From Sorangium cellulosum (GTDB lineage: Bacteria; Myxococcota_A; Polyangia; Polyangiales; Polyangiaceae): a DNA stretch of 64,000 nucleotides. A program made the translations under genes and the position numbers. Of the stretch, positions 29,760 through 39,077 are shown one piece after another. A model generated the notes under the pieces. That model was not told where the DNA came from and searched no databases. It saw only the letters and a list, made by a program, of their open reading frames with translations. Each line of letters starts with the position of its first letter. Position 1 is the stretch's first letter. The DNA is taken from assembly GCF_004135735.1 (NCBI RefSeq), contig NZ_CP012670.1, forward strand, positions 5,596,501-5,660,500, read 5' to 3'.

Positions 29760-30179
29760 CTAGCGGCGCGCGTCGAGCCACGCTTGCAGCAGCACGGCGG
29801 CCGCGGCCCCGTCGATGCGCTCCTTGCCCTTGCGCGCGGAGACGCCCCCGTCGCGGAGCCGCCGTGCCGCCTCGACCGTGGTCAGCCGCTCGTCCAGGAG
29901 CTCCACCTCCACGCCGGTCGCGTCGGCCAGCGCCTGGGCGAAGGCCATCGCCCGCCGCGCGGCGGGCCCCTCGTCCCCGTTCATCTCGAGCGGCAGCCCT
30001 ACCAGGAACCGCGTGATGCCTTCGTCCCGGGCAAGCTCGGCGAGCGCGGACAGGAGCGCCCTCCTGTTTCGCCCGTCGAGCAGCGGCCGCGGGTGCGCGT
30101 AGAGCCCGAGCTCGTCGGTCACCGCCACGCCGACGCGGGCCTTCCCAAGATCGATCGCCGCAGCGCGCGTCTTCTCCAT
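29760..30179 (-). CDS. ruvX: Putative pre-16S rRNA nuclease / Holliday junction resolvase-like protein (YqgF/RuvX)
   Basis: 139 residues, normal length. The RNase H-like fold is marked by AAAIDLGKARVGVAVTDE, the central VGLPLEMNGDEGP and DERLTTVEAARRL, with the catalytic Asp and Glu positions in place. Family members mature the 5' end of 16S rRNA. ATG at 30179 follows from family length. It is divergent from hisS, with 112 bases between the starts, and converges with the kinase gene. Confidence 0.93.
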   Translation of the reverse strand: MEKTRAAAIDLGKARVGVAVTDELGLYAHPRPLLDGRNRRALLSALAELARDEGITRFLVGLPLEMNGDEGPAARRAMAFAQALADATGVEVELLDERLTTVEAARRLRDGGVSARKGKERIDGAAAAVLLQAWLDARR

Positions 30180-30291
30180 GCCTCTGGAGACAGCACATAC
30201 CCCTCGGACGGTGAGCCGGCGAGACCCAACGCACCGGGAAGCATCCGACCGGCTTGACCCGCTCGCCAGCACCGACCATAAGCGCCGCGCG

Positions 30292-31581
30292 ATGGAACTG
30301 CGCGCGGTCAGGGGGATGAACGACATCCTCCCCGAAGAGGTGGAGCGCTGGCACAAGCTCGAGGCGGCCTTCCGCCTCCACGCGGAGCTCCACGGCTACG
30401 CCGAGGTGCGCACGCCGCTGCTCGAGCCGACGGAGCTCTTCCGCCACCAGATGGGGGAGACGACGGACGTCGTCGAGAAGGAGATGTACTCCTTCGAGCG
30501 CCACGGCGATCACCTCACCGTCCGCCCCGAGGGCACCGCGGGCGCCGCGCGCGCGTACGTGGAGCACGCGGTGCACGCCAGGGAGCCCGTCACCCGCTGG
30601 TACTACCTCGGGGCGATGTTCCGCGGCGAGCGGCCGGCGAAGGGGCGCTACCGCCAGTTCTACCAGGCCGGCTGCGAGCTCTTCGGCGACCCGGGGCCGC
30701 TCTGCGACGCCGAGACGATCGATCTCGTCGCGGGCTTCTTGCAGCGGATCGGCATCGACGCCTTCGTCGTCCACGTGAACTCGCTCGGCGGCGGGGGCAC
30801 GCGCGAGCGCTACCGCGCGGCGCTGCTCGCCCACTTCACGCCGCGCCGGGACCGGCTCAGCGAGGACTCGCAGCGCCGCCTCGAGCGCAACCCGCTGCGC
30901 ATCCTCGACTCGAAGGACCCGCGCGACCAGGAGGCGGCGCGCGAGGCGCCGTCGATCCTCGACCTGCTCGACGACGCGGACCGGGCGCACTGGCAGGGCG
31001 TGCTCCGCTGCCTCGACGTGCTCGGCGTGAACTACGTCGTCGATCCGTCGCTCGTGCGCGGGCTCGACTACTACACGCGCACGCTCTTCGAGGTGAAGGC
31101 GACCTCCGGCGATCTCGGCGCCCAGAGCACGCTCGCGGGCGGCGGCCGCTACGACAACATGGTCGCGGGCCTCGGCGGCCCGAGCGTGCCGGCGATCGGC
31201 TTCGCGATGGGGATGGAGCGGCTGCTCACGATGGTGCCGGGCGACTCCTCGCGCAGGAAGCCCGGCTGCTTCCTCGCCCCGCTCGGCCAGGTGGCCGCGG
31301 AGCGGGCGCTCGTGCTCGCGAAGCAGCTGCGCGCGCTCGGCGTCGCCGTCGAGCTGGACGGGCGCGGCGGGCGCCTCAAGTCGATGCTCCGGCGCGCGGA
31401 CTCCCTCGGCGCGCGGCTCTGCGTCATCCTGGGCGACGCGGAGATCGAGCGCGGCGTCCTCCAGATCAAGGACCTCGTGGCGCACGTGCAGGAGGAGATC
31501 CCGCTGGAGGGGGCGGCGCGCGTGCTCGCGGATCGGGCCCTCGAGTTTTCACCCGGCGGCGGCCAGCGGGGAGCGCGTTGA
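30292..31581 (+). CDS. hisS: Histidyl-tRNA synthetase
   Basis: 429 residues. Class II synthetase motifs are visible: RAVRGMNDILPEEVERW at the start, FRGERPAKGRYRQFYQ (motif 2), the histidine-specific VRGLDYYTRTLFEV and the GGGRYDNMV region, and GFAMGMERLL (motif 3). It charges tRNA-His in the cytoplasm. ATG at 30292 fits the family N-terminus; the upstream in-frame extension has no such features. The next gene starts at a TTG overlapping the hisS stop. Confidence 0.97.
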   Translation: MELRAVRGMNDILPEEVERWHKLEAAFRLHAELHGYAEVRTPLLEPTELFRHQMGETTDVVEKEMYSFERHGDHLTVRPEGTAGAARAYVEHAVHAREPVTRWYYLGAMFRGERPAKGRYRQFYQAGCELFGDPGPLCDAETIDLVAGFLQRIGIDAFVVHVNSLGGGGTRERYRAALLAHFTPRRDRLSEDSQRRLERNPLRILDSKDPRDQEAAREAPSILDLLDDADRAHWQGVLRCLDVLGVNYVVDPSLVRGLDYYTRTLFEVKATSGDLGAQSTLAGGGRYDNMVAGLGGPSVPAIGFAMGMERLLTMVPGDSSRRKPGCFLAPLGQVAAERALVLAKQLRALGVAVELDGRGGRLKSMLRRADSLGARLCVILGDAEIERGVLQIKDLVAHVQEEIPLEGAARVLADRALEFSPGGGQRGAR

Positions 31582-33404
31582 CCTACGAGAGGATGGGAGA
31601 GGCGGGCGCCGCGCCCGAGGCGCGGGGCGCGCCGGCGCACGGGACGGGCGCGACGAGCGCGCGCGAGGCCAGCGCGGCGCCCGCGACGAGCGCGCGGAGA
31701 GGCCGCGCACCCCGCGCGGGCCGCGCGCTCTCGCTCGCCGCCGCGCTGGCAACCCTGGCCGCGCCGTCCGTCGCGGCCGCGCAGGTCAGCTTCGGCCAGC
31801 CGGGCGCCGGGCCGCCGCCGGGCGCGTCGTCGCCGCCGCCCGGCACGCCGGAGACGCACGCGGCGCCGACCTCCGAGGAGAGCCCGATCCAGACCCAGGA
31901 GCCGACCCTGCCCGAGGACCCGCTCGAGGTGCCGCCGGCGGTCGAGAAGCAGATCGGGACCAACGACGTCGGCGAGTGGGAGCGAGGGCGCGCCGAGGAG
32001 ATCCAGCGCGACTGGTACGGGCTCTACTACGGCGAGAAGAGCGGCAAGTACCAGTTCCGGACGCTGTTCCCCCTGTGGGCCGAGCGCAAGATGCCCGGCG
32101 ACCGGGCCACGATGGTGACGCCGCTCTACTACAACCGGCGGAGCAAGGACGTCGACGCCGACGTGCTCTTCCCGTTCTTCTGGAAGCTCCGGAGCGAGAA
32201 CACCCACACGACGATCGTCGGCCCGTTCATGCACCGCGAGTCCGAGGGGCGCCCGGCGAGCCCCGGCCGGAAGGCGGAGCCGGGGCGACACGACAACTGG
32301 CTCGCCCCGCTCTTCTTCGAGGGCAAGAGCGACGACGGGAGCGGCTACTTCCACATCCCTCCCCTCCTCACGTTCACGCACCACACCGCGCGGGGCGGCT
32401 TCAACATGGTCGGCCCCCTCTTCTGCAAGTGGAAGGGCGGCCCGGCGTGCGACGCGCGCACCGCGGACGAGATCGATCTCGGCCTGGCCCCGCTGTACTT
32501 CTACGGCCGCGACGAGAGCAGCGAGTACGAGGTCATCCCGCCGCTCCTGCACTACTACCACTACAGCGACGTCGGCGACCGCTCGACGAACCTGTGGGGC
32601 CCGCTGCTCTGGCAGCGCTCGCGCGAAGGCAACGTGTTCAACGTCATGCCGTTCTACTGGCACAGCTGGGGCAAGAACTACGACCGCACCACGCTGTTCC
32701 CGTTCTTCCATTACGGCTACGAGGGCAACTCGAACCTCCTCGTCACGCCGCTGTTCGTGAAGGCGCGCGGCGAGGAGGGGGAGAGCACGTTCGCGACCTG
32801 GGGCTACGCTCGCTACCGAGGGCGGACGGAGCTCGACATGATCACGCCGCTCTTCTGGCAATACCGCGATCCGGACATCGGCCTCGAGCGGACGTTCCTG
32901 CTCCCGTTCTATTACCGGAACACGTCGCCGCGCAGCGATGATCTCGCCGTGTTCCCGTTCTACGGCCACTTCAAGCGGCACGGGCTGAGCGATACCAAGT
33001 GGATCACGCCGTTCTTCCGGCACACCGAGGACCTCACCGGCTGGCAGACGGACCTCTATCCGTTCTTCTATTCGGGGCGGGATCGGAGCTCCACGCACCT
33101 CGTCGTGGCGCCGTTCGTCTGGGACTTCGCGTCACCGACGTCGCGCTCCACCGTCATCCTGCCGTTCTATTACCGGTTCGCGGACGAACGGTCGGTGTCG
33201 CAGCTCGCGCTCAACACCTTTTACCGGGAGCAGCGGGTCCGGAGCGGCAAGGAGTGGGAGTTCCATTTCTTCCCCCTGTTCTCGTACGGCGAGACCCCGA
33301 ACGGGCACTGGTGGAACGTCCTCTACGGGCTCGCCGGATACACGCGCGAGGGCACGATGTCGAAGATGCGGGCCCTCTACGTCCCGATCCGGCTGAGCGA
33401 GTGA
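31578..33404 (+). CDS. Exported protein built of aromatic beta-strand repeats
   Basis: 608 residues from TTG at 31578 overlapping the hisS stop; ATG at 31593 is possible. A long basic N-region precedes a signal peptide (ALSLAAALATLAAPSVAAA), then a Pro-rich linker. From about residue 150 to the end the sequence repeats short strands of the type TPLFW, LFPFFW, LLPFYYRN and VFPFYGHF, separated by charged turns, about every 20-30 residues. This suggests a beta-barrel or beta-solenoid in the envelope. I do not recognise the family. Coupling to hisS is unexpected for an envelope protein. Confidence 0.75.
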   Translation: MTYERMGEAGAAPEARGAPAHGTGATSAREASAAPATSARRGRAPRAGRALSLAAALATLAAPSVAAAQVSFGQPGAGPPPGASSPPPGTPETHAAPTSEESPIQTQEPTLPEDPLEVPPAVEKQIGTNDVGEWERGRAEEIQRDWYGLYYGEKSGKYQFRTLFPLWAERKMPGDRATMVTPLYYNRRSKDVDADVLFPFFWKLRSENTHTTIVGPFMHRESEGRPASPGRKAEPGRHDNWLAPLFFEGKSDDGSGYFHIPPLLTFTHHTARGGFNMVGPLFCKWKGGPACDARTADEIDLGLAPLYFYGRDESSEYEVIPPLLHYYHYSDVGDRSTNLWGPLLWQRSREGNVFNVMPFYWHSWGKNYDRTTLFPFFHYGYEGNSNLLVTPLFVKARGEEGESTFATWGYARYRGRTELDMITPLFWQYRDPDIGLERTFLLPFYYRNTSPRSDDLAVFPFYGHFKRHGLSDTKWITPFFRHTEDLTGWQTDLYPFFYSGRDRSSTHLVVAPFVWDFASPTSRSTVILPFYYRFADERSVSQLALNTFYREQRVRSGKEWEFHFFPLFSYGETPNGHWWNVLYGLAGYTREGTMSKMRALYVPIRLSE

Positions 33405-33499
33405 GCGCGCGCCGTGCGACGCGGTCGAGCCGATGGTGACCAGGCGCGCGCATCACGAGGGAGGTGTCCGGGGGCGCGGCGCGCCGTGACGAGGGAGCG

Positions 33500-34129
33500 A
33501 TGAGCGCCCCCGCAGGCGACGCGCCCGCCGCCCCCGGGCTCCGCTGCCTCGGCGGCGGGCCCCCGCCCCCGGAGCTCGCCGCGGATCTGCGCCGGCTCCT
33601 GGAGCTCTCGCCGGGCGCGCGGCAGCGGCTCTGGGAGGCGCTCGGGCCCAGCCTGGGCGAGCCGGTGCCCGCGGCCGTGGAGCGGCTCCTCGACGCGTTC
33701 TGCCGGCGGCACGACGTAGGATCCGAGGCGCTCGCGCGGGTGCTCAAGGCGTGCCGCTTCCTGGTCCGCGAGGCGAGCAAGCGCGACCTCGACCGCGCGG
33801 CGCTCGCGGCCGACCTCGCGGCGCTCGCGCCGGGAGAGGGCGGCGACGTGATCCAGGCGATCCTGCTCGCCGGCTACGACCAGGCCAGGGCGCTCGTGCG
33901 GCGCGAGCTCGTGCGCTCGGCGCTGCTCGACCACGGCAGGCTGCTCACCGGCGTCGACTGGCGCGTCGACTCGATCGCGGCCTCGAGCCGCGGGGCGAGC
34001 ATCCAGGCGCCGGTCGTGCTGCTCACGCTGACGTACCAGGAGGGCGGGCAGAGCACCCGCCTCACGCTCCAGGCCACCCCCGACCTGCTGCGGGAGCTAC
34101 AGCGGCTCTGCGCAGAGGTCCTCGGCTGA
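33500..34129 (+). CDS. COMM domain-like protein with helical N-terminal domain
   Basis: 209 residues from ATG at 33500 (GTG at 33464 is possible). The C-terminal part, about 145-209, matches the COMM domain by eye: LTGVDWRVDSIAASSRGAS (W154), then IQAPVVLLTLTYQEGG and a final amphipathic helix LLRELQRLCAEVL. The preceding helical region (RVLKACRFLVREASKRDLDR and following) matches the HN domain layout of COMMD proteins. In eukaryotes COMMD proteins form the Commander complex for endosomal recycling. A role here is unknown. It converges with the histidine kinase gene across a strong hairpin. Confidence 0.75.
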   Translation: MSAPAGDAPAAPGLRCLGGGPPPPELAADLRRLLELSPGARQRLWEALGPSLGEPVPAAVERLLDAFCRRHDVGSEALARVLKACRFLVREASKRDLDRAALAADLAALAPGEGGDVIQAILLAGYDQARALVRRELVRSALLDHGRLLTGVDWRVDSIAASSRGASIQAPVVLLTLTYQEGGQSTRLTLQATPDLLRELQRLCAEVLG

Positions 34130-34151
34130 GCGAGCCAGCCACGCGCGCGCC

Positions 34152-34204
34152 CGCGCGGCGCCGGGGGGGCGGTCGCGTCCGGGGGGGCTCCCCGGCGCCG
34201 CGCG
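34152..34204. terminator. 15-bp inverted repeat between convergent genes
   Basis: The arm at 34152-34166 (core GCGCGGCGCCGGGG) pairs perfectly with 34190-34204 around a 23-base G-rich loop. It fills the gap between the COMM-like gene and the histidine kinase gene, so a bidirectional terminator is likely, though without T-tracts. Confidence 0.5.
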
Positions 34205-34205
34205 C

Positions 34206-36407
34206 CTAGCCGCCCTCCCGCGCCCCGGTCCGGTTCGCCGACACGACCTCGGCGATGGCGGAGAGCGCGTCCTCGGCGGGGAACGGCTTCTCGAGCAGCG
34301 GGCGGCCGGAGGACGCGAGGAACCGCTCGATGTCCGCGCCGAAGCCCACACCCGTCATGAAGATGAACCCCTGCGCGAGCGCCGGGTCGCTCTCCCGGAT
34401 CCGCGTGTAGAAGACGTCGCCCGACATGCCGGGCATCCGCAGATCGCAGAGGACCACGTCGAAGCGCTGGCCGCCCGCGAGCATCCCCATCGCGGCGTCC
34501 GCGCTCGGCGCCACCGTCACCTGGTGCACGCGGCCGAGCTGCTCGGAGAGCGCGCGGGCGAGCGACGCCTCGTCCTCCACGATCAGCACCCGCGCCCGCT
34601 TCGAGACCAGCCGCGGCAGCGGCGAGGCGATCGGCGTCTCCTCCTCCGCGCGCCCCGCCGCCGGGAGCGAGATGACGAAGCGCGCGCCGCACGGCGGGTC
34701 GCTCCCGGGGACCGGGCTCTCGGCCGTGATCCGGCCGCCCGCGCGCTCGATGATCTCGCGGCTGATCGACAGGCCGAGCCCGGTGCCGAACTCCGGGCCC
34801 TTCGTCGTGAAGAACGGCGCCCAGATCCGCGCGAGGTTCTCCTCGGCGATGCCCGCGCCGGTGTCGGTCACCACGATCTCGACCGTGCGCCCGTCGCTCC
34901 GCGTCTCGACCGTCACGGTCTGCTCGCGGGCCTCGAGCTTCGAGCTCGGCTTCGGGATCGCCTGGGCCGCGTTGACGAGGAGGTTCACGATGACCTGACC
35001 GAGCCGGCCGTCCTCCATGAAGATCGGCGGCACCTCGGTCAGGTTCTTCACGATCTGCGCCCGCTCGATGATCTGCCCGCGCGTGAGGCTGAGCGCCGAC
35101 TCGACCGTGCGGTTCGCGTCGGTCAGCGTCCGCCGCGAGCCCTCGGGCTGAGGCGGGCTCGCGAACAGCTTGAGGTCGCGCACGATGTCGACGATGCGCT
35201 TGATGGAGTCGCGCAGCTCCTTGAGCAGCTCCGACGAGCTCGTGGCGGCGGCGCCCTCCATGCGGACGTTCGGGCCGCGCAGGAGGCGGTCGAGCATGTC
35301 GAGGCCGAGCAGGATGAACGCGGCGGGGTTGTTGATCTCGTGGGCGACGCCGGCGGCCAGGGTGCCGAGCGTCGAGAGGCGATCGATCTGCACGAGCCGC
35401 GTGCGCGCCGCGTGCTCGGTGCTCACGTCGGCGAGGACGCCCTCGATCGCCACCACGCGGCCGCGCTCCGAGACGAGCGGGTACACCGTGCCGCGCGCGG
35501 TGATCGCCTCGCCCTCCCGCCGCCGCAGGCGCGCCTCGTACGGGGCCGAGGGCGCGCCGAGCCTGGCCTGCGCGACCGCGTCCTCGAAGCACATGACGCC
35601 CTCCGGATCGGCGTGCACCTCCCCGAGGAACCCCGGCGTCCGCAGCGCCTCGGCCACCGGCACGCCGAGGAGCCGCTCGGCGTGGCGGTTCAGGAACGAG
35701 AGATCGCCGGTCTCGGGATCGAGGCGGAAGATGATGAGCGGCGCGTTGTCGAGCAGGTTCCTGTGCAGCTCCTCGAGCTCACGGATGCGCAGGAGGCGCT
35801 CGGCGGCCTCGCGCTCGCCGGCCATCACGCGCAGCGAGCGATCGAGGCCGGCGCCGAGCGCCCCGGCGAGCTCCTCGAGCAGCGCGAGCGGCGCCGCGGC
35901 CGCGGCGGAGGCCTCGCCGTAGCCGACGACGAGCGCCGCGATGACGGGGCGGCTCGCGCCGCCGCCGTCGGCCGGCCCGGTGTGCGCGGCGGGCTGGCCG
36001 GGCTCCGCGGGGGGCGGCGCGCTGCGCACCGGGAGGGCGAGGTACGAGAAGCACCCCGCCGCGGCGCCCATCCCGTCCAGCGCGTCGCCCGCGCGGGTGT
36101 CGTCGCAGGAGAACGCCTGGCCCTCGCCGAACACGCGCCGGACGAGCGGCGCGGGCGCGGGGAGCCGCGCGCCGAACGGCGCGGCCGAGAGCGTGTCGCT
36201 GCGGCAGACCGCGTAGGCGCGGAGCTCGCCCTCGGCCTCCGGGATCAGCACCGAGAAGAGCTGCGACGGGGCGAACCGGCCGACCGTGGCGGCGAGCTCC
36301 TCGAACGGCCTCGGCAGGAGCAGGTTCGAGTGGCGGGCGATGACCGTGAGAACAGCGTTCAGCGCGACGAGGCGACCGTACCTCTCGCTCGCGGGCGCAG
36401 CGTGCAT
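34206..36407 (-). CDS. Hybrid sensor histidine kinase (GAF-like, PAS, HisKA, HATPase, receiver)
   Basis: 733 residues from ATG at 36407. Domains in order: a GAF-like region (about 25-190), a PAS domain (about 215-340; FRLDPETGDLSFLNRHAERL), the dimerisation/phospho-acceptor helix (LAAGVAHEINNPAAF, H356), an ATP-binding domain (VNLLVNAAQAI, DTGAGI, GTGLGLSI) and a C-terminal receiver (VLIVEDE, phospho-acceptor D655 in VVLCDLRMPGM, then K in LLEKPF). No membrane segment, so it senses cytoplasmic signals. Phosphate can pass from His to the attached receiver. It follows the metallopeptidase gene by 46 bases on the same strand. Confidence 0.93.
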   Translation of the reverse strand: MHAAPASERYGRLVALNAVLTVIARHSNLLLPRPFEELAATVGRFAPSQLFSVLIPEAEGELRAYAVCRSDTLSAAPFGARLPAPAPLVRRVFGEGQAFSCDDTRAGDALDGMGAAAGCFSYLALPVRSAPPPAEPGQPAAHTGPADGGGASRPVIAALVVGYGEASAAAAAPLALLEELAGALGAGLDRSLRVMAGEREAAERLLRIRELEELHRNLLDNAPLIIFRLDPETGDLSFLNRHAERLLGVPVAEALRTPGFLGEVHADPEGVMCFEDAVAQARLGAPSAPYEARLRRREGEAITARGTVYPLVSERGRVVAIEGVLADVSTEHAARTRLVQIDRLSTLGTLAAGVAHEINNPAAFILLGLDMLDRLLRGPNVRMEGAAATSSSELLKELRDSIKRIVDIVRDLKLFASPPQPEGSRRTLTDANRTVESALSLTRGQIIERAQIVKNLTEVPPIFMEDGRLGQVIVNLLVNAAQAIPKPSSKLEAREQTVTVETRSDGRTVEIVVTDTGAGIAEENLARIWAPFFTTKGPEFGTGLGLSISREIIERAGGRITAESPVPGSDPPCGARFVISLPAAGRAEEETPIASPLPRLVSKRARVLIVEDEASLARALSEQLGRVHQVTVAPSADAAMGMLAGGQRFDVVLCDLRMPGMSGDVFYTRIRESDPALAQGFIFMTGVGFGADIERFLASSGRPLLEKPFPAEDALSAIAEVVSANRTGAREGG

Positions 36408-36453
36408 CGCTCGACATCTCACCACGGCAGCGCGCGGGGACGAGGGGCATTCT

Positions 36454-38856
36454 TCATTTTTGTCCGGCCGGCGGGTCGGAGGCGGCCGCCGGGGACGTCG
36501 CGCCGGGCCCCGTCCCTGCGCAGCGCTCGAGCAGGCGCAGGGCCGCGTCCCGGCGCTCCTCGCTCACGGCGGGCCCGGCGCCGGCCGACCCGTCGTGGGC
36601 GGCGTACCCGGCGAACATGCGGCGGGCGGTCGCCGCGTCGCCGACGGCGCACGCGACCACGAGCCGCAGCCGCTTGGCCTCGATCCAGACCCGCTGGATG
36701 GGCAGGTGGGCCGCGAGCGCCCGCTCCAGGCGATTGGCCGCCTCGTCGAAGCGGCCGTCGTTCAGGTAGTGGCGGCCGAGGAGGTAGTTCGGCAACCCGT
36801 CGCCGGGCGCCTGCGCGGCCCAGGCGCCGAGCAGCTCGGCCGCCCGCACCCGGTCCGGCGCGCCGTCCCGGGTCCCGATGAGCAGCTCGACGATCGCCGC
36901 GCGGGCGCGCTCGTCGTTCGCGGCGGCGGCCTTGACCTCCAGCGTCCGGAGCCGGTCCTCGTCGACGAGCCGCTCGGCCACCCCGCGGTACCAGCCGACC
37001 GCGCGCTCCCGGTCGCCCGCCGCGAGCGCGACGTCGCCGAGCCGCTCCGCCGCGCGGTCGCGGAGGTGGCGCGGGACGGACGCGTCGGCGGCGAGGGCCT
37101 CGAGCTCGCGCACGCCCTCGCTCCGCATTTCGGGCGCGTCGCTGGCGAGGCGCGTCTCCGCGATCGCCACCCGGGCGGCGGGGCCCTCGTCGAGCTCGAG
37201 GATGCGCCGGTACGCGGCGATGGCGCCCTCGTGGTCGCCGCGCGCGCGCAGGCGCTCGGCCTCCTGTGCGCACGCGTCGACGACGTGCGGGCAGCGCCGC
37301 GCGAACACGGCCGGCCGGTCGAAGCGGGCCTTGGCCTGCGCCCGGGCGGCGTCGGGGAGCGAGAGCGCGTCCAGATCGGCGTGCCACGCGCGCTCCATCG
37401 CCTCCCACGACGCGCCCGTGATCTCCGGCAGCGCCTGCCCTCCGTACCAGGCGCGCACCGCGCCGGCGCCGTACGTCGCGCGCACGTGGCCTACGAACGC
37501 GCCGCTCACGGTGTAGGCGGTCGACGAGTTCTCGGCCAGGAAGCCGAGCGCGAACAGGCGCGAGAGCGGCGGCAGGATCCCGAGGTCCTTCATCGCCTTG
37601 GCCCAGGCGCGCGGGCTCAGGTCCTCGCCCTCCCTCGGCGAGCCGGCGACGGCGATGCCCTCGATCAGGCCCGGATCGGGGAGCCACCCGCCGAGCCGCC
37701 CCGCGACCTTGAACGGACCGCGGGCGAAGGCGCCGGCGAGCACGTGCATCACCTCGTGCCCGAGCGTCGGGTGGGGGTAGCCGGCCGCCTGCACGTACAC
37801 CTCGCGGCGCCACGGCTTCGCGACGTACGTGCGCGACGCCCCCATGAGCGCGCCCTTCTGCGCCGCGCTCTCGAACAGGTAGGCGCGGATCCGGAGCGGC
37901 GCGCCGTCGATCTCGGCCGGCGCGCCGAGCCAGCGCTCGCCGGCCTCGACGTGCGCGTCGCACTCGCGCACGAAGCGCCGGACGTCGCCGTCGCGCATGC
38001 CGCGCGGGTGGACCACCTCGCAGCGCCTGCCCTTCGCGAGCGCGCCGAGCTCGGCGGCGATGGTCTCGGCGGTCTGGAAGTGGCCGAGGCGCGGGCCCTC
38101 GGCGAGCGTCCCGAGGCTGATCGCGGCGCTCGCGGCGCCGAGCAGGAGCAGGCCGGGGCGGCCCGCCGGCTGGAACGAGAGCCGGCCGGCGCCGTCGTGC
38201 ACGAGGTGCTGCGCGAGCACGGCCGCGGCGGAGAGCGTGGCCACGGTCCCGGCGCGGTAGGTGAGCAGCCCGGAGGCGTCGACGACGGTGTCGTAGAGGG
38301 TGCCGCTGAAGAAGCCGGCGAAGGGGTCGTAGGCGAAGACGATCGGGCTCGTGTAGAAGCGGACGACGCTCACGCCGATCGAGCCGAGCGGGGCGGCGAG
38401 CGCGGCGAGGACGGCGACGAGCCGGCGCTGCCAGGCCGGGCGCGCGGGCGCGCCGTCGTCGCGCCGCAGGCCGGCGGCGATCTCGCCCGCGACGGCGCCC
38501 CAGGCGCCGCCGAGCGCGGCGCCGAGCCCGGGGCCGAGGGCGAAGTGCGCCGAGCCGCCGAGCACGTCGCAGAAGCCGGCGCGGAGGCCGTGCGCGAGCG
38601 TGGTGGCGTACGCGACGAGCGCGAGCAGCGCGCCGCTCGCGAGGCCCCGCCGGAGCGCCTCGATCGGCGCGGGCCGGTGGGCCGCGACGTCGAGCGCGGT
38701 CGCGATCGCGGCGGCGCTCGGGACGAGGAGGCCGGCGGCGAGCGCGCTCTCGTAGCCGGGGCCGTCGAAGAGGGGCAAGAAGCCGACGAGCGCCATCGCG
38801 ATCGCGACGAGCGCCGCGCTGATCCTGGTGGCCTGGGCGTGCAGCAGCGTGGGCAT
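36454..38856 (-). CDS. Membrane-embedded gluzincin-like zinc metallopeptidase with C-terminal TPR-like repeats
   Basis: 800 residues from ATG at 38856 (the longer upstream frame is Arg-rich and unlikely). The N-terminal third has about six hydrophobic segments. Then LGHEVMHVLAG gives the zinc motif HExxH (H367, E368, H371) and LIEGIAV supplies a third ligand (E399), a gluzincin spacing. The C-terminal half is a series of TPR-like helices (GDHEGAIAAYRRILELDEGP; LLGRHYLNDGRFDEAANRLE). The plan suggests a membrane protease with a protein-binding arm. It probably shares an operon with the histidine kinase downstream. Confidence 0.75.
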   Translation of the reverse strand: MPTLLHAQATRISAALVAIAMALVGFLPLFDGPGYESALAAGLLVPSAAAIATALDVAAHRPAPIEALRRGLASGALLALVAYATTLAHGLRAGFCDVLGGSAHFALGPGLGAALGGAWGAVAGEIAAGLRRDDGAPARPAWQRRLVAVLAALAAPLGSIGVSVVRFYTSPIVFAYDPFAGFFSGTLYDTVVDASGLLTYRAGTVATLSAAAVLAQHLVHDGAGRLSFQPAGRPGLLLLGAASAAISLGTLAEGPRLGHFQTAETIAAELGALAKGRRCEVVHPRGMRDGDVRRFVRECDAHVEAGERWLGAPAEIDGAPLRIRAYLFESAAQKGALMGASRTYVAKPWRREVYVQAAGYPHPTLGHEVMHVLAGAFARGPFKVAGRLGGWLPDPGLIEGIAVAGSPREGEDLSPRAWAKAMKDLGILPPLSRLFALGFLAENSSTAYTVSGAFVGHVRATYGAGAVRAWYGGQALPEITGASWEAMERAWHADLDALSLPDAARAQAKARFDRPAVFARRCPHVVDACAQEAERLRARGDHEGAIAAYRRILELDEGPAARVAIAETRLASDAPEMRSEGVRELEALAADASVPRHLRDRAAERLGDVALAAGDRERAVGWYRGVAERLVDEDRLRTLEVKAAAANDERARAAIVELLIGTRDGAPDRVRAAELLGAWAAQAPGDGLPNYLLGRHYLNDGRFDEAANRLERALAAHLPIQRVWIEAKRLRLVVACAVGDAATARRMFAGYAAHDGSAGAGPAVSEERRDAALRLLERCAGTGPGATSPAAASDPPAGQK

Positions 38857-39077
38857 GGGGGCGCTTGCTCCGAGGGCTGGCTTTACCCGCGCGGGCGCGC
38901 CGGCGCGAGCGTCGCGCGCGCCTCGCGGGCCGGCCGCGGCCCCGCGCCGGTGGATCAGAGCGCGCCGGGCGCGCGTGAACGACAGCGCGGACGGCCCTCG
39001 ACGACGATCGCCTTGCCTTCCTCGCGGGCCCCGCACAGAAGACGCCGACCGGCGCCCCGTCCGGCCGGTCCGCTCCC

